Source of the DNA: Thermomicrobiales bacterium
Lineage (GTDB): Bacteria; Chloroflexota; Chloroflexia; Thermomicrobiales; CADCWN01
Assembly: GCA_030446685.1 (NCBI GenBank)
Contig: JAUJMV010000001.1
Location: 18,273 to 82,272, forward strand
DNA: 64,000 nt
Direction of reading: 5' to 3'
Under the pieces are notes generated by a model. That model saw nothing but the letters and a program-made list of their open reading frames with translations. It was not told the DNA's origin and ran no database searches. Below are positions 61,833 through 64,000 of this stretch, piece after piece. The first letter of the stretch is position 1. The number at the start of each line of letters is the position of its first letter. The position numbers and the translations under genes were made by a program.

Positions 61833-63550
61833 CCGCCAAGACCGCGCGCGACGTGCCGCTGGTGCCGGAGCCGACGGTCGCCCTGCCGTCGCTGCGCTCG
61901 ACCGAGGGGCGGCTGCTCTGGCTCTCGTCGGTCGACCACAAGCAGATCGGGATCATGTACATCTTGGCGGCACTGGTCTTCTTCCTGATCGGCGGGATCG
62001 AGGCGCTGCTGATGCGCGTCCAGCTCGCCACCCCCAATGGCACGTTCCTCTCGCCCCAGCTCTACAACCAGCTCTTCACGATGCACGGGACGACGATGGT
62101 CTTCCTCGTCGGCATGCCCCTGGTGGCGGGGCTGGGCAACTACCTGGTGCCGCTGATGATCGGGGCGAACGATGTCGCCTTCCCGCGCCTCAACGCCCTG
62201 AGCCTGTGGACGCTGGTCTTCGGGGGGCTGCTCCTCCACTTCAGCTTCATCGCCGGCGGGGCGCCGGCGGCCGGCTGGTTCGCCTACCCGCCGCTGAGCC
62301 AGCGGACCTTCCTGTCGGATAGCGGGGTCGACTACTGGGGGATCGCGCTCCTGATCACCGGGATCGGCTCGGTGGGCGGGGCGATCAACCTGATCGTCAC
62401 GATCGTGACGCTGCGCGCCCCCGGGATGACCTACCGGCGGATGCCCCCCTTCGTCTGGCTGACCCTGCTGACCTCGTTCATCATCCTCTTCGCGCTGCCG
62501 ACCCTGAACGCGACGGTGGCGATGCTGCTGCTGGACCGGCAGCTCGGGGCGCACTTCTTCACGCCCTACGCCGGGGCCAACCCGATCCTCTACCAGCACT
62601 ACTTCTGGTCGTTCGGGCACCCCGAGGTCTACATCCTGGTGCTGCCCTTCTTCGGGATCATCTCCGAGGTGATCCCCGTCTTCTCGCGCAAGCCGCTCTA
62701 CGGCTACGCCTTCGTGGTCGGCTCGTCGATCGCGATCTTCTTCTACTCCTTCGCGGTCTGGGGCCACCACATGTGGGCGGTGGGGATGGGCTTCTGGCTC
62801 GACCTCTTCTTCGCGATCGGCACCTTCCTGATCGCGGTGCCGACCGGGGTGAAGATCTTCAACTGGCTGGCGACGCTGTGGGGCGGGCAGATCCGCTTCG
62901 CCACCCCGATGCTCTTCGCGCTGGCCTTCCTGGTGCAGTTCACCATCGGCGGCGTCACCGGCGTCCAGTTCGCGGTGATCCCCTTCGACCGCCAGGTGAC
63001 CGACACCTACTACGTGGTGGCGCACCTGCACTACGTCCTCTACGGCGGGTCGATCTTCGCCTTCTTCGCCGGCTTCTACTACTGGTTCCCGAAGGTGACC
63101 GGCAGGATGTTCTCCGAGCGGCTCGGCAAGCTGACCTTCTGGCTGATGGTGATCGGCTTCAACCTGACCTTCTTCATCCAGCACGTCCTCGGCTGGGTCG
63201 GGATGCCGCGCCGGGTCTACACCTACCTCGACCTGCCCGGCCTGGCGGTGATGAACCTGATCTCGACGCTCGGCTCGTTCGTCCTGGCCCTCTCGATCCT
63301 CACCTTCCTGGTCAGCATCGTCCACGCGCTGCTGCGCGGCGCGCCGGCCGGCGACAACCCCTGGGACGCCTACACGCTGGAATGGGCGACCTCCTCGCCC
63401 CCGGCCCTGCACAACTTCGCGCAGGTGCCGCCGATCCGCGGCCGCCGGCCGCTCTGGGACCTCAACCACCCCGAGCTGGCCGACTACCGGCGGGCCGGCG
63501 ACGCGGTCGGCGAGGGGACCGGCTCGCGCAAGGAGGCGCGGACCCCATGA
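61829..63550 (+). CDS. coxA: Cytochrome c oxidase subunit I
   Basis: 573 residues from ATG 61829, overlapping coxB. Twelve-helix heme-copper oxidase core: FTMHGTTMVFLVGMPLVAGL (heme ligand His), WSFGHPEVYILVLPFFGIIS with the CuB His and cross-linked Tyr, AVWGHHMWAVGM (two CuB His), and TYYVVAHLHYVLYGG (heme a3 and heme a ligands). The HPEVY form and the GFN-type regions suggest an A-type oxidase. It reduces oxygen to water and pumps protons. Its stop overlaps coxC (ATGA). Confidence 0.97.
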   Translation: MTAKTARDVPLVPEPTVALPSLRSTEGRLLWLSSVDHKQIGIMYILAALVFFLIGGIEALLMRVQLATPNGTFLSPQLYNQLFTMHGTTMVFLVGMPLVAGLGNYLVPLMIGANDVAFPRLNALSLWTLVFGGLLLHFSFIAGGAPAAGWFAYPPLSQRTFLSDSGVDYWGIALLITGIGSVGGAINLIVTIVTLRAPGMTYRRMPPFVWLTLLTSFIILFALPTLNATVAMLLLDRQLGAHFFTPYAGANPILYQHYFWSFGHPEVYILVLPFFGIISEVIPVFSRKPLYGYAFVVGSSIAIFFYSFAVWGHHMWAVGMGFWLDLFFAIGTFLIAVPTGVKIFNWLATLWGGQIRFATPMLFALAFLVQFTIGGVTGVQFAVIPFDRQVTDTYYVVAHLHYVLYGGSIFAFFAGFYYWFPKVTGRMFSERLGKLTFWLMVIGFNLTFFIQHVLGWVGMPRRVYTYLDLPGLAVMNLISTLGSFVLALSILTFLVSIVHALLRGAPAGDNPWDAYTLEWATSSPPALHNFAQVPPIRGRRPLWDLNHPELADYRRAGDAVGEGTGSRKEARTP

Positions 63551-64000
63551 TCGAGGTGGGCAAGCGGCGGGTCTCGCGGCTGGAGGCGGCCGACCCGAAC
63601 CTGATCGGCATGGTCCTCTTCCTGGCCGGGGAGGTAATCTTCTTCGGGCTGCTGATCCTCGCCTACCTGTACTACCGCGGCCAGTGGGCCGCGACCGGCG
63701 GCCCGACCGACGACGTGCTGGACGTGCCCCTGACCGCCCTCTTCACCGCCCTGCTGCTGGCGAGCAGCGTGACCTACTGGCTGGCGGAGCGGAGCCTGGC
63801 GCGCGGGCAGCGGCGGGGGGTCTGGGGCTGGCTCCTGGTCACCCTGCTCCTCGGCGTGGCGTTCCTGATCGGGCAGGCGGTGGAGTGGATGACCCTCTTC
63901 GCGGAGGGGATCACCATCGGCAGCGGGCTCTTCGGGACGACCTTCTTCACGCTGACCGGCTTCCACGGCTTCCACGTCCTGATGGGCCTGGTGGCGATCG
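63547..64000 (+). CDS. coxC: Cytochrome c oxidase subunit III, cut by window end
   Basis: Starts at ATG 63547 in an ATGA overlap with coxA and stays open to the window end (151 codons). LIGMVLFLAGEVIFFGLLIL AYLYYRG, LTALFTALLLASSVTYWLAE and TTFFTLTGFHGFHVLMGLVA are the standard helices of subunit III, including the GFHGxHV motif. It stabilises the oxidase core. The remaining helices lie beyond the window. Confidence 0.95.
   Translation, partial: MIEVGKRRVSRLEAADPNLIGMVLFLAGEVIFFGLLILAYLYYRGQWAATGGPTDDVLDVPLTALFTALLLASSVTYWLAERSLARGQRRGVWGWLLVTLLLGVAFLIGQAVEWMTLFAEGITIGSGLFGTTFFTLTGFHGFHVLMGLVAI

Overview
This is 64 kb of very GC-rich bacterial chromosome. It shows no rRNA, tRNA, transposase or CRISPR array. 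The gene content suggests a Chloroflexota bacterium, probably near Thermomicrobia/Sphaerobacter. The pointers are a RibXY-type riboflavin transporter behind an FMN riboswitch, a KaiC-like ATPase locus, an HTH-MEDS regulator, an orphan sensory-rhodopsin-transducer homologue, a baeRF-type release-factor relative, a selenocysteine-containing SelD and a CoxB fused to cytochrome c. This placement is inferred from gene content only.

Layout. 0-7.4 kb: the end of an OmpR-type regulator, a membrane-anchored protein, a P-loop protein, then a tight cassette of zinc metalloprotease, ABC exporter, small membrane protein and HTTM protein. 7.4-24 kb: mostly housekeeping and accessory enzymes (methyltransferase, two HAD proteins, acyl-CoA synthetase, phosphoribosyltransferase, class A beta-lactamase-like protein, hydrolases, SDR, GH13 enzyme, ASRT, SPW and VKOR-like membrane proteins). 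24-31 kb: a signalling locus of response regulator, dual KaiC-like ATPase, helical protein and a 1279-residue PAS/GAF histidine kinase. 31-42 kb: HTH-MEDS regulator, small proteins, FtsH, a holin/DUF3618 pair, a Tat lipoprotein peptide binder, PAP2 phosphatase, a receiver-only regulator and PRC-barrel proteins. 42-45 kb: riboflavin uptake genes. 45-53 kb: ECF sigma factor with zinc motifs, MFS transporter, inositol phosphatase, GNAT, a decayed nucleotidyltransferase and a CoA-transferase. 53-60.5 kb: selD, methyltransferase, cold-shock protein, small enzymes and an HPF/baeRF pair. 60.7-64 kb: the start of a cox operon.

The most striking signal is a promoter architecture repeated eight times between 14.5 and 41.8 kb, plus one weak case at 1.4 kb. 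Each has tandem TTNAC half-sites at a fixed phasing. In the complete cases the steps are 10, 10, 12, 9 and 12 bp, then 15 bp to a TANNNT -10 box. There is no -35 at normal spacing. This is the geometry expected of an OmpR/PhoB-class activator replacing the -35, and it would tie otherwise unrelated envelope and small-protein genes into one regulon. One target is a receiver-only regulator whose phosphoacceptor Asp is Asn.

Many genes (HTTM, the 24 kb response regulator, kaiC-like, ftsH, PAP2, CoA-transferase and others) are broken by single-base shifts, most of them repaired by adding one G to a run of G. They are annotated as single genes spanning the shift. Base-calling undercounts are at least as likely as real mutation.
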